From Mytilus trossulus (taxonomy: Eukaryota > Mollusca > Bivalvia > Mytilida > Mytilidae): DNA of 64,000 bases. Where the stretch lies: positions 10,864,195 to 10,928,194 of the forward strand of contig NC_086384.1 of NCBI RefSeq assembly GCF_036588685.1, in the 5' to 3' direction. Shown one piece after another: positions 47,310-58,559 of the stretch. Each line of letters starts with the position of its first letter. Within the stretch, counting starts at the first letter, position 1. The notes beneath the pieces are model-generated. The model did not search any database and was not told the DNA's origin. It worked only from the letters and a program-made list of their open reading frames with translations. Position numbers and translations under genes: made by a program.

Positions 47310-48575
47310 TTTGGTTAAAAATGAAAATCAACTAAAAGACAAAACAACAGTATGCTAAGGCCTAACATAAAAAAACTGAAGACTGATTAAAATGAACCTA
47401 ACCAAAAACCGAGGGTGATCTCAGGTGTTCCTTGTAGGGTATGCTAGTAAGCCAGCCATGCTTGACGTGAATTTTAAGCCGGTCGTATTTCATTATCAAT
47501 GCAATTTACATCTCCTAAAGAAGGTGTGAGAATGTATTAAACATCAGATAAATTTTTTTTATTTTCTAAAATGCATGCCATTTCTCAGATACTAAAAAGA
47601 TACGATATCATGTGTACACATTCCAGTGTTTGATCTTTAGAATTGCAAGTGAGTATCTAGTAAAAGGATGAAATTATCTTTGATAAGTTCCAATTGGTGT
47701 TTGGCAAACAATAATTAACCATTATTTATGATTTGGAGTTCGTTTTAAATATTGGTATAAAAATCATGATTTTATCATTTTGAATAAATCTTTTTTTGTC
47801 CTTTTTATATAAAATCTTTATTTTATCTTTTTTTACATAAATCTTTATTTTATCCTTTTATCGTTTGATTTCCCCCGAGTTTTTTTCTTACTTTTTCGAA
47901 CTATAAATTCAACTTTAACTTACTCCTCCGAATGTCAAAAGTGAAACAAATCTCTTTAGAACTCATCATTCTAGTCATAATGTGCATTTATTTTGATAAA
48001 TTGCTCGCCTTCCGTGCACAATTTAATGGAAAAATCTCGTGATTTCCCCATTTAATTTAATTCACTTCTTTGAATATTCCGCAGATTTAATTTTCGATCA
48101 CATTAAACTCGAATTAATGTTTGCTTCTAAACAATTTATACTGATTTGTAATCAGCTGTATTTAAGGATTTGTTTTTCTTCAAATATAAAAGCCATCTTC
48201 TCCGTCAGATGAATGTTCTTTGAGTTGAAGAAATTTGATCATCCGAACAAATAACTTATCTTAAATTTGCAATACAAATTCTACATCGAACAAAACGAAC
48301 GTTCTTTAAGTCAAAAATGTGATTATTTGAACAAATAACTTATCTTAAATTTTCACATGATATTCTGTGGGGAACAAAAAGAAGTGATACTGTAGAAAAT
48401 TCAACCACCTAATATAAAAACACGATAGCGTTGTTTACATGCTTAAATGTTTGACTCGATTATATTTCAAAGCATCAAAAACTTGCATGTACTGGTGGAT
48501 AGTCGGACTGAAATTAAATTACTGATGAGGAAAGGAGTAGAAGTACAGAAAACCAAATGTTATGTAATATACAAA
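47310..48575. other. No gene recognised
   Basis: A+T-rich. Three imperfect repeats of AAATCTTTATTTTATC lie at 47786-47860. An imperfect duplication sharing GAACAAATAACTTATCTTAA occurs at 48244 and 48328. Confidence 0.45.
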
Positions 48576-48579
48576 AATA

Positions 48580-48640
48580 GGAAGATGTGAAACGATTGTC
48601 AATGAGATAACTCTCTAGCAGAAGCATTTCAAAAACCTTT
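48580..48640 (+). repeat. Dispersed repeat R3 fragment
   Basis: AATAGGAAGATGTGAAACGA followed by TGTCAATGAGATAACTCTCT resembles the R3 head. Confidence 0.45.
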
Positions 48641-48842
48641 GCAGATGGAAATTTTTAATACGATGCCACGGTTCATTTAGTTATAACACCACTAATTCAT
48701 GACCCCATTGCTTTCTATGTTAAATCCTGCAATTTCAAGCATTAATGGCTACTTTGTCTTTAGTTCAAATAAAGTGGCAGTTATTTCAAGTCAGAACTGT
48801 ACCTTATCCTGACTAGTGCTGAACAAATCAAAATACATTTGA

Positions 48843-49123
48843 GGTAGTACCAAACACCTTCACTAAAATTAATTTGGCTCTTTTAATTTTCATAAAATTT
48901 TATATAATAGTATTTACTTAAATCTTTTGACAAAAATATAAAAATTTCAAAAAATTTGAACCAACCATTTTATCAGAAAAATTACACTGGTTATATAGCA
49001 GTTTAACAAACACTAATTTTGATCATTGAGAAGCTTAATATTCTCTTAACAACACAATGTAATTAATTAGCTGCTTTTTAGCTGATTTTTCAGAGTTATC
49101 TCCCTGTAGTGTTAGGTACCACC
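48843..49123. mobile_element. 281 bp MITE with TTAA-like flanks
   Basis: The tips GGTAGTACCAAACAC and GTGTTAGGTACCACC are inverted repeats. The flanks are TTGA (48839-48842) and TTAA (49124-49127), a TTAA duplication with one substitution. It is not alignable with the 464 bp MITE apart from the tip style. No coding capacity. Confidence 0.6.
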
Positions 49124-49439
49124 TTAATTGTATATTAGAGCGTACTTATTCTCAGAAGTTTGATAGTACATAAACAGGAACTTCTGGTCTGAAGATCAGG
49201 TTAATTGTGCCTTCCTTGCCAATTTTCATATACTTTTTTATTATTCAAATTAATCTGTCAACAAGTGTTCTACAGTGATCCCAATTCCCCAAGCTTTGAT
49301 ACCTAAACTACCCAAATATACCCGCTATTGACAAAGATACAGCTATACAGAGGAAGTTTTTTGTTTTAAATATGTATTTCTTTCATGTATGTTCTTTCCT
49401 ACCGGGCCTTAATTAGTGGTTCTATCCCTTTTTCAACAA

Positions 49440-49690
49440 ATAGATATGAAGATGTGGTATGAGTGCTATGATGAGACACCTCTCTATCCAAATCAAAATT
49501 TGTAAGCGAGAAACCATTATAGGTCAAAATACGATCTTCAACACGGAGCATTGGCTCACAACAAACAGAAAGCTATAAAGGGCCCATGAAATTAATCATA
49601 GTGTAATGCCCTTCAAACAGGAAAACCAACGGTTTAATCTATATAATAAAATCGAGGAACAAGTATGAACCACTTCACTACTGAACATCA
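49440..49690 (+). repeat. Dispersed repeat R3, longest copy
   Basis: GAAGATGTGGTATGAGTGCT, ACCATTATAGGTCAAAATAC, TCTTCAACACGGAGCATTGG and AGCTATAAAGGGCCCATGAA in order; compare 4225-4400. Confidence 0.6.
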
Positions 49691-49865
49691 GGTTCCTGAC
49701 TTAAATGCCTATCACTCCAGGAAGCGCTAATCGAGGCAAATGTATTAATAGTCTTTATTGTAGACATGTTCATTTTTTTGTTCCATTTATTCACAGCTTG
49801 TATTTTCTATTGACATCAAAGGGGTTGTCTTAACGTATGGACACCTACCTCTTGTTGAAGACTGA

Positions 49866-50100
49866 ATGTTTCACTTAAGATGTATTTTCGTCGATGAGTC
49901 TCTAGCTACCCAACAAACAAAGAATTTGGAGAGCAAATTTAAGAGAGCACCTGTAGAATTCTGTTTAAACGGGTTATCACATCATAAATTTTACGGTGAT
50001 ATTGTTTATAAAGCCTGTAAATTTAGATACGACTCTTGTAAACTCGTCCCTTGAATAAACTTGTTCATGAATGTTTTCAATTTAACACCAAATTGGAATC
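49866..50100 (+). pseudogene. Penelope-like RT C-terminal fragment (diverged)
   Basis: The frame contains GLSHHKFYGDIVYKA, matching GISHPIFYGNILYKA of the RT at 33593-34882, followed by a diverged equivalent of the next 12 residues and a stop at 50052-50054. This is an older or different Penelope lineage, and only the C-terminal end survives. The first 30 codons have no match. Confidence 0.6.
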
Positions 50101-50339
50101 TTATTGCATAGTTATCATTGATCTTTACATTGTTTTTGTAGTTTGTGGTTAATTAAAATATAACAAAAGATATATTGCCATATACGTACAGTTATGAGTA
50201 CTCATAATCCTTTATCCTATTGATACCATTATCTTATATTTTGGCATTGTACAAGGTCATTCGATTCTCGAACTGTTTGTAACGTCCCTCACCTTTTTCC
50301 GTTGGATGTAAATGAAACATTAGCTATCATTAATCTTGG

Positions 50340-50470
50340 AAAATATTTTGTATTTATTAGTCCTGAAGAGAGGCGAAGGATACCAAAGGGACATTCAAAA
50401 CCATAAGCCGAAAATAAAATGGCAACGCCATGACTACGAAATAATAACAGAAAAACAAAAATACTCAAAA
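50340..50470 (-). repeat. Dispersed repeat R2, reverse copy
   Basis: AGGCGAAGGATACCAAAGGG and AAAATGGCAACGCCATGACT are the reverse complement of the R2 phrases. Confidence 0.5.
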
Positions 50471-51610
50471 CAAAACATAGTTACTAGTAACTAAAAACTG
50501 AGCATCAGAAATTCTGTACAAAAACTATGGTTGCTCCCATTCGCTCGAAAAGTGAAAGCAGAACATGTTCTGCATATTGTACCCGTCGTGTTGCTTGTGT
50601 TAGCACACACCCAGTAATAGTTAAAACTCGGTAGGTCACATTCGGGGAAAAGGGGGCGGGATTGTATTTATGAAATTTTGGAACTTTTGTAATTTGCTTA
50701 TGAGCTATTTTTCAGTAACGATGATTATTGTACACCTATTTTGAGTGTTTTGTGTCAATAGACCACTTTCGAGTTCATCCGTCACCGAAAAAAACTCGTC
50801 AATTATACGCGTCTTTATGACGTCATTTACCAGAAAGAGGGTGTCGCCTGTATTCCTGCACTTTTTACGTTCATCAAGCGTCTTAGTGATCGTCACTGTG
50901 TAGGATAAACTAGCAATAATGGTTGTTCTGTAGGTACTTAATGACAATTCCCTAATGACAGCAATGCTGATTGTCAATTTTGAGAATTCAATTTGCCGAA
51001 TAATTCGTACAATATAGAATTATAGTTTTCCAACCACTCGCTCAACATTGGAATGGAAGTGACGACACTCCTAAACGCACAAATGACGTTCACTAAAACC
51101 AGAGTTTTTGACGGAAATGCATCGAACTCGAAAGTTGTCTATTGTTTTTATGTTTCTTTGGTTTTTTTTTTATATACTGAGTTGAGACATTTGCAACTGA
51201 TGTTCACAGTTTGTTGTGCTATAGCCCAAATGTCTTCATTATTTGAACTCACGTGACTCTTTTACACCACAATCAACTAAAATTCACATAATACTAATTT
51301 AAAAGTTAGTTGAAATATGATTCCTCATTCAAAAATAAAACAACAGGTTAGGGACTTTCTATATTTTTTCATTTCTTGACTGGTAAAACCTTTTTTTGTT
51401 GGTTTTTATCTGATATGTTTGATATTCTGACTTATGCTATGTGTAGTATCGTTTGTTATTATTCTGTGGTTAACATGTTGAAATGTACTATTATATTATT
51501 CATTTGTGTATTTTCTGTCCTGAATGTTTATGCATTTATTTGTAATGTAATCCTATCATGTAATGTTGTCATTTTAGCAGTATTTTTAACCTTGCCATTA
51601 AACGCTAGGT
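50471..51610. other. No gene recognised
   Basis: A 90-codon minus frame (50705-50977) and plus frames at 51053-51618 have no motif. A TGACGTCA site lies at 50818-50825, without an adjacent gene. Confidence 0.45.
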
Positions 51611-51614
51611 TTGG

Positions 51615-51840
51615 CTAGCAATCAAATATCATGTACCAAGTCAGGAATATGGCAGTTGTTATTGAATAGTTGTTTCTTTGTATGTTGCATTGGCCTTTCT
51701 TTTTGTTGCACTTCAGTGTTTCTGTTGTTCCGTTGTTTTCCTCTTATAGTTGATTTGTTTCCCTTGGTTTTAGTTTGTTTTCTCTCAATTGATTTATGAC
51801 TTTAAAACAGTAGTATACTACTGCTGCCTTTATTTAAGAT
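51615..51840 (-). repeat. Dispersed repeat R1, reverse copy
   Basis: From TCATGTACCAAGTCAGGAAT to CAGTAGTATACTACTGCTGC, the reverse complement of R1 (5263-6200 and 26535-26770). Confidence 0.6.
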
Positions 51841-52227
51841 GTATCATTTCTGGCATGCATATTTTGTTATGCAGTCGATTTAAAATAAAAACACTGGAGC
51901 TTTTGTTCAAGAAGAATCTGAAACACCAAATTTGAAAAAAAACTTTAATTGAACAATTGAAGAAAAAAAATCTTGAACAATTAACGTCGGATGTTCCCAA
52001 TAAAGCAGAACTGCATACAATCTTTAGATGACTTGAATTCAACCCCAGTTATCGGTGAAGGGTTTGTGTTCCTTACTCATTGGTTTTCTGTTTAGTGACA
52101 TAGGGAATGTTGATTATCTCTTTAGGAATTTTTATTATGACTACGGTGTATTCTGTAATTCTTCAACTTGGGATTTTTGAATAGTCCCTTGATGTACTCT
52201 CCACTTTTCTTATATATGAAATATACA

Positions 52228-52256
52228 TTTTTATTTTTGCAGCTTTAAATTTTATT
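52228..52256 (-). promoter_or_regulatory. Candidate polyadenylation signals of cyclase gene 1
   Basis: Two AATAAA hexamers on the minus strand (TTTATT on plus, near 52230 and 52250) lie 170-200 bases beyond the stop codon. Confidence 0.4.
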
Positions 52257-52425
52257 TGAACAATCCAGACTCTACACCACTGATTCCGCACGGTTTCATT
52301 ATAGTTTAAAAAGAGTTAAAATAAACTCCTTCAATAGTATCAAAATTCATGCAATTCTTTCTATGTGTTTCACCTAATAAAAACGACAGATACTGTTACA
52401 GTAACAGTTATCTAAATCTAATTTT

Positions 52426-55149
52426 CTAAAAGTGATGCAGGTTGATAAGTATAGTCATACATGTACCAATAACAACAAGTAGCATGTTAGATGTTCCGAT
52501 TGTCACTGCACTATTGTAAGCACCAGAATTTGGAACCATGGCATAAAGTCTGAGAGGTCCTCCACTTCCTTCAATAGTTTTCATTCCTGCGGCAGAGATA
52601 ATTGATCCGCTAGGTGGAATTCTATCCAAATTGGCAACGTTCTCCAAACCAGATATATTTTCTTTTGAAGTTAAAACATGTACTGGAAATGTAGTAGACT
52701 GTCCATAATCAAATGATGGAGCATCTGTTCCGATGAAAAGTATGTGTCTATTAGATATAACCCAAGAAATTGTATCCTCGTGCCAACCTGGGTGATGAAA
52801 AGAGGAAAGATCTGATATATTCCTCGTGCCATAAACCTTGTTTTTGTCGGGGTATTTTGCATCCCATCCCGAATTCATTATTAACATTGCCCCATCAGGT
52901 ATTTTTCCATATTTTTCTTCCCATTCTTTTATATCATTTATTGATATCCGATAGTCCGGATTATTTCGCGCCTTTTCCTTGACATTGACAATGACCCCTG
53001 GACCTACCATTTTATTGATTGGTATTTGATGCATATTCCATCCGACTTTGTTGAAATGACTTGGGGCATCCATATGGGTACCGACGTGTTCTGTCATCTT
53101 AAGTACGTTAGAATATACCCTGAAATAATAATAATATATATTAAGTATGCTAGAAAATACCCTGAAATAGTAAAAAATGTATTAAGTATGTTAGAACATA
53201 CCCTGAAATTATAATAATATATATCAAGTATGTTAGAAAATACCCTGAAATAGACTAAATAATATATATTAAGTTATGTAAGAAAATACCCTAAAATAAT
53301 AATAATATATCTCAAGTATGTTAGAATATACACTGAAATAATAATAATATATATTAAGTTATGTAAGAAAATACCCTGAAATAGTAATAAAATATCTTTG
53401 TATAAAATATAAGTTTGTTAGAAAATAACATGAAATTGTAAAATCTGTTAAGTATGTTAGAATAAAACAGCATGATGAAACTGTTGGTGAGAATGTTTTC
53501 ATTTAAACAAAAAATCAAATAGGAGATACATGTAATTTATGTTCTCACAGTTTCAACATGTATCATGTCCCTTCATTCTACTTCTAATAGTTATGTTAAC
53601 ATGTTTAAGTAAACGTAATTGAAATAAACAAGTCTCTCTGACTTGTGTTTATCTCTTGAAAGAGGAACGTCCGTAGAAGCACCTTTACCGATACACAGTA
53701 AAAGGTTTTGAGTTATCTTTCTTTTTACAAAATCTTCAGCTCGTTTTCTCGAAAACCTGCACATGATTATAACGAAGTAATTATTTACATAGGCGACAAT
53801 GGTTACCTTTTGGGGTTCTGTTTTTATTTCCTTATCACTATAAAAATCTGCGGATGAAAACTTTTTAACTTCACCAAGAGTGAATTATATCACCAGACAC
53901 TAATGCTGCCGCAGCTTTAATCTTTTATTGAAAAAATGGCATGTTATGGGTGCTCTATGGATTTGGAATTTATGAAATAGTATAAAAAGTGAACACTCTT
54001 TTTTTATTTTTTCACAGAAAATTTGCTCATCTCAAACAAAGACCTTCCTCAAAATTTCTCCTTATATCTACACCAATATCGAACAATCCTTTTTCACTAT
54101 TTTAAAAAAAAATAATTCTAATTTACATGGTAACAGAAAATAAATTTACTTCTAGCAATCATAGACCCATTGACACATTTTTTCTCTCGAAAACTATTAA
54201 AAAATAACAACAAATTTATAACATATTTCAAAAATGTGTTTTATAACTAGATGTTTTAAAGTGATGATAAGAAAAGTAGTGTTTACCGGACCGTAGCTAT
54301 TTTTTGAACGGCACCAAAACCTGAAAACTCCAAATATAAGGCAGGGTAAGCGATTATCCTAAGACATGTAAGACGAAGGTATTTTCCGTTATTCGTTAGC
54401 TTTCCGTTAAATAATTAGGTGTCGAGGTCGGGTTTAAAGAATTATTATTGAAATTTGAATTTGTTAGAATAGTTATTCATTATTTTGTTAAAAATTTAAG
54501 GAACATAATATTTTATAAATTTGATGCGTACGAAGCGCTTTTCTGGATTTATTTCCCTAACGACCCAATCCACAATATCAATGTAAAAATGAATAAGTAA
54601 TGAGCTATTTGATAAAAAAAGAAATAATTTTACTTAATTCATCTATGGTCAAAATATTTTTCTTAAATTTCCTTTTGATAAATTTGAGAATAGTATTTCA
54701 AAACATTTAGTTTTTGGCATTTTGTTTGGTATAGGTAAACGTTTTGAGCAATGATTTCGATGTTAAAACATAGAAATAAAATGTAAGTCACTCACTATAT
54801 AGTTTGGTACATTTAGTTTACAGTTTGTTATGTTTAATTGTAAGCCTTTTTCTAGGGTTACAAAACCTGAAAAAGAACAAAAAACCAGAATCGCCTAAAT
54901 TTTAAAATTTTAAGAATTAAGAAAACACATATATATAACGATCTATATATTTTTTTATATAACCTACCAGTGACCGTATTCTTTACTTCCTTTGAGTTCA
55001 ATAACTTTTTCATATCCTCCTAATGTTGGATAGTATATTGAATCTGGTCCCAGATTTCTTGTCAAGTCGACTAAATCATACGGAAATAACGGATTACAAT
55101 GTATACCAGTCGCAAAACATATTACAAAAACTATTTTACATATGTCCAT
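52426..55149 (-). CDS. Secreted cyclase-family (kynurenine formamidase-like) enzyme, gene 1
   Basis: Two exons: 55149-54968 and 53119-52426. Exon 1 ends CACTG before the donor GTAGGT; exon 2 starts at a TTTCAG acceptor; the join is phase 2 and restores a Trp codon, giving 291 residues. Residues 1-18 form a signal peptide (hydrophobic, ending near HCN). DLTRNLGPDSIYYPT and the metal-site motif HVGTHMDAPSHF (H72, H76, D78, H82) mark the putative cyclase family, metal-dependent amidohydrolases related to KynB kynurenine formamidase. GWHEDTISW and GTDAPSFDYG further match the fold. The C-terminal 25 residues are hydrophobic after small residues, as in a GPI-anchor signal. The enzyme is expected outside the cell or at its surface; its substrate is unknown. 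No lesion seen. Confidence 0.8.
53101..53470 (-). repeat. Tandem repeat copying the exon 2 splice acceptor
   Basis: Seven to eight units of about 41-48 bases, each with ACCCTGAAATAxTAATAATA-like sequence plus AAGTATGTTAGAA (plus strand). Read on the gene strand, each unit contains TATTTCAG followed by GGTATxTTCTAACxTACTT, which is the true acceptor and the first 20 bases of exon 2. It lies in intron 1 just upstream of the real acceptor (53120). Confidence 0.75.
53480..54960. other. Intron 1 of cyclase gene 1; no other gene seen
   Basis: A short R4-like piece (CGAAGCGCTTTTCTGGATTT) lies at 54531. The rest is A+T-rich without motifs. Confidence 0.5.
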
Positions 55150-55910
55150 TTTTTAGAGAAAAGATGTTCTCTGTATATCTGAAAGTAAGATGTATAAACG
55201 AAAACAGATGGGTTCATCAAACTCGTACAAAAGATAGATATCACTGTCTCCGAATTATTGCAGAAAAAATGCTAACTAAGGTTTCTTTTTATGGACGGTT
55301 ATCTATTCTCGGTGTTCCTATCGCGTTCCATTTCTTCATTATAATACATATGATATAAAGTGCGAAGTGAAAAGTTCTGGGGTCAAGGTTCTCATAGATA
55401 AATTCCATCTGGCTCCAATTTGTAAATTTTGTTTAGATTTATAGTATACATAGTTTTAATTACTTTATGTTCAGGAGGTTTATATATCTCCTCTTAGAGA
55501 AATGGACAACTTCACATAAGTTTTGTATAATATATTTGCTTCCTGTGATAACTTTAAAAAAAAATAGAAAGGAAACTTAAGACATGAAAAAAGATGAAAG
55601 GAAGATCATTATAAGAAAAGATCGAACTGTTTAATTTACGTTTTGATATACTTAGTATGTTTGTTTGTTTGTTTCCAAGTTATATTGCATTGATCATGTT
55701 GATGTATGACTGTAAGTCACTCCGCGTTTTTTCACTCCAAGTTCAGACAAAATCAACCAGTGTCTTTCCCAAGTCATCAGCCTGTAATTTAGTGGTTGTC
55801 ATTTGTTGCTGTGTTACATATTTGCATTTTCGCCAATTATTTGTACATAAATCAGGCTGTAAGGTTTCTCGTTTGGGTTGCTTTACATGTGTCGTTCGGA
55901 GCTTGTATAT
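55150..55910. other. Upstream region of cyclase gene 1; no gene recognised
   Basis: No clear TATA box or initiator can be assigned. The frame at 55023-55358 overlaps exon 1 antisense and is rejected. The frame at 55657-55914 is motif-free. Confidence 0.4.
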
Positions 55911-55914
55911 CTGA

Positions 55915-56040
55915 CTATGTGGTACTGTTTTACTCATTGTTGGAGGTCGTACGGTAAAATATAGTTGTTTTAACTTCTATGTCATTTGGTGGCTTGTGGA
56001 GAGTTATCTCATGCCACATGCATCTTCTCAGTTTCGTATT
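55915..56040 (-). repeat. Dispersed repeat R3, reverse copy
   Basis: ACTCATTGTTGGAGGTCGTA and GAGAGTTATCTCATGCCACA match the reverse R3 copy at 63335-63475. Confidence 0.55.
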
Positions 56041-56083
56041 TATATGCAGGAATCAGAAAATTAACAGAACACTGACCATAGTG

Positions 56084-56114
56084 TCGCCAAGGTAGTATCA
56101 TACTACCTGGGCGA
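56084..56114. repeat. 31-base hairpin
   Basis: Arms TCGCCAAGGTAGTA and TACTACCTGGGCGA with a TCA loop and one mismatch. No context for a terminator or RNA gene. Confidence 0.55.
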
Positions 56115-56880
56115 CGATCTTACATTACGGAGAAACCGTTTAACTTCAAAAAGGAAGAATATGGTTTTTGTCGGCGATAACATTCAATGATATTTTGAAA
56201 CCCAGTGTTTTTGAAGATTTTCAAGAAGGAATGTTGGCATTATTTTATGATATTTGCATATAAAACGCAGTGATAACATATAGTTAGTGGCAAAATAATG
56301 TACGTAGATAAAACTCAATTGTATTCAGTTTTTCAACGCTATCAATTAATTTGTTTTTTTTAATTTAACACTATAAGGTATGTGGGAAATCTGGGTTTCT
56401 GAGTCATTGGTTTTTGTAATCTGCTTTAACAGAATACGTATTTCCATTATGATGTTATAAATCAGAGTATTATTATCTTTCATCAGATGGTCCATTAATT
56501 TTCGCAACATGTTAAAATTTAATTGGTATGATGTATTGGTAAGATTACATCATGCAAAATCATGTGTTAGTATTTTATCTATAGCGAGAACGTAGTTGTT
56601 TCGTGCGGATATTAACATAGCATCCGATATCTAGTCCATTGAAAATTCTCGGTTAGTCAAAATACTATCGAGACGCCCTCTTCTTCTACTTGCACGACAA
56701 TCACCAAGGTCGTTATGTTTGTAAACTGTCAGGTTGTAGAGTGCTTTGTATAAATATATATACATGTACCAAAGAAATGTTGTAGTTAGTTAACATGGAT
56801 GCATGACATAAATCACATATAATGATAATAACGAATTGTACTTTTTCAAGTTGTTTAGTCTAGTTTGTTTGTTTCGTGTG
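56115..56880. other. No gene recognised
   Basis: A+T-rich, no long frame. Confidence 0.45.
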
Positions 56881-56883
56881 ATA

Positions 56884-57665
56884 AGCCTCGGTCACACCTT
56901 ACCGGATAGCTCGAACGTACGCCTAACGAATAACTTGTTTTCAATCCGTTCTTGTCCGTTAGACGTCCGTTCTTATCCGTTAGGCGTCCGTCCATATCCG
57001 TTGCATGTCCGTTAAGCGTCCGTTTTATCCGTTGACATCCGTTCTGTCCGGTGGAAAATTTTGAGCATGTTCAAAAATTTGAACGGACGTCCAACGGATA
57101 AAATGTCCGTTGAACGTCAGTTAGGCGTCCGTTTTGTACGGTACTCGTCCGTTTTGTATCCGTTACGTGTCCGTTATGCATCCGTTGAAGATCCGGGAGA
57201 CCAATTCACCAACGGACGTCTTCCGGACGCCTAACGGACGCCTAACGGATAAACGGATGTGAAACGGACATTAACGGAAGGATAACGGATAAAACGGATG
57301 CCTACCGGATGTAAAACGGACAAATGCCAATTGAAATTTCGCATGGTTTATTGCCTTTTATTTTTGGATGGTTTATTGCCTTTAATTATCAGATTATTTT
57401 GTTCATCCGTTTTATCCGTTACGCTTCCGTTAGGTGACCGTTTTATCCGGTACTCGTCCGTTGGATGTACGTTCGACGTCCGTTCTGTCCGGTACGTATC
57501 CGTCTCACGTACGTTCAATGTCCGTTGTGCGTCCGTTAGGCATTCGTTACATGTCCGTTAGTACACCCACGGACTCCCAACGGATAAAAATTTTGTCAAC
57601 GGATAACTTTTTTTTTTATCCGTTAGGCGTCCGTTCGAGCTATCCGGTAAGGTGTGACCGAGGCT
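56884..57665. mobile_element. 782 bp TIR element made of TCCGTT-type motifs
   Basis: Both ends start AGCCTCGGTCACACCTTACC and match perfectly for 34 bases, and with two mismatches for about 50. The flanks are ATA on each side (56881-56883 and 57666-57668), a 3 bp duplication. Nearly the whole interior is made of GTCCGTTAGGCGTCCGTT-like motifs in one orientation or the other, so it can fold back. The two overlapping plus-strand frames inside (57298-57727) are read-through of these motifs and are not genes. Confidence 0.75.
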
Positions 57666-57773
57666 ATAGAAAGAATGTTTTCATTTGGATTGTACAAAAA
57701 TATGGCAAGTCAATGGTCTTGTATTAACTAAGTATCCGTTTAAAAAGCAAGTTTCTGCATTTCAGGATCTACT

Positions 57774-57805
57774 TGGGACTATTATACTATACTATAATAG
57801 TCCCA
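57774..57805. repeat. 32-base perfect hairpin
   Basis: Arms TGGGACTATTATA and TATAATAGTCCCA around CTATAC. Isolated; function unknown. Confidence 0.55.
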
Positions 57806-58408
57806 GGATGGGCCAGGATCCACCAAAATTTAAGAAAGTTTAAAAATCACTGTAAATACTATCCATTCATTCAATATGCACAGGATGACAAACTTTATGA
57901 AAAGTATTCAGTAACATATAATAGTTTCAAATATCTTTTCATCTTGTTATTGGTTTACAATTTGAAAGTGACTATTTTAATTTTGATTAATATTTTCTTT
58001 TGTCTTAAAATTAATTTATTTTCTTAAGAAATTTTCATTGCCGGGATAGGTTTGCAATAAAAGTTAAGTCAAATACGATCAAATATTACGTCTGCAATCA
58101 TTTTGAATGCTATTTAAAAACCCGGTTTATGGCAAATGTGGACTTTCAAAGAGTAATTTGGCTTTATTTTACGGTATTGCACGACATACATGTACATGCG
58201 CAGTGATGACCTATAGTGAATGACAAAACGAGATACGTGGATAATCATGGCATTGAAGTGCCCTACAACTTTATTATAAACAAGGGAGCGACCAGCGTTA
58301 ACTTCCTTAAAACAAATATTCTGATTCACAATTTGGCAAAAAAAAAATATTGTGGTCAAGCAGATGATTTGTTTTATTCTAAATCCAGTTTCCCCAATAC
58401 ATAGTGAT

Positions 58409-58558
58409 AGTTATTGACCAAGCAAGTCGGTATATAGAAGTTAATCTGCACAGCTTAGGTGACCCTTATTTACCCGAACGACGTAGAAGTTCGGGTTAAA
58501 GGGTCACCCTGAGCGTGCAGATTAACCTCTATATACCGATTTGATTGACCAATAACTG
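58409..58558. mobile_element. 150 bp long-hairpin MITE
   Basis: Arms of about 70 bases (58409-58478 and 58488-58558) are inverted copies with few mismatches, sharing TCGGTATATAGA, GTTAATCTGCAC and GGTGACCCTT. The centre is ACCCGAAC...GTTCGGGT. Unrelated in sequence to the hairpin at 24001. Confidence 0.7.
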
Positions 58559-58559
58559 T

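Noticed and set aside
50705-50977. A 90-codon minus-strand frame
   Set aside because: No motif, no splice or promoter context, in a region with no other sign of a gene.
55023-55358. A 111-codon plus-strand frame
   Set aside because: It overlaps exon 1 of cyclase gene 1 antisense, and exon 1 has a signal peptide, family motif and splice donor.
57298-57727. Two overlapping frames with repeated GTRPLDVRS-like residues
   Set aside because: The residues are translations of TCCGTT-type motifs inside the 782 bp element.
58216-58404. A 62-codon frame with FIINKGATSVNFLK
   Set aside because: Too short, no recognisable family, and it runs toward the hairpin MITE.
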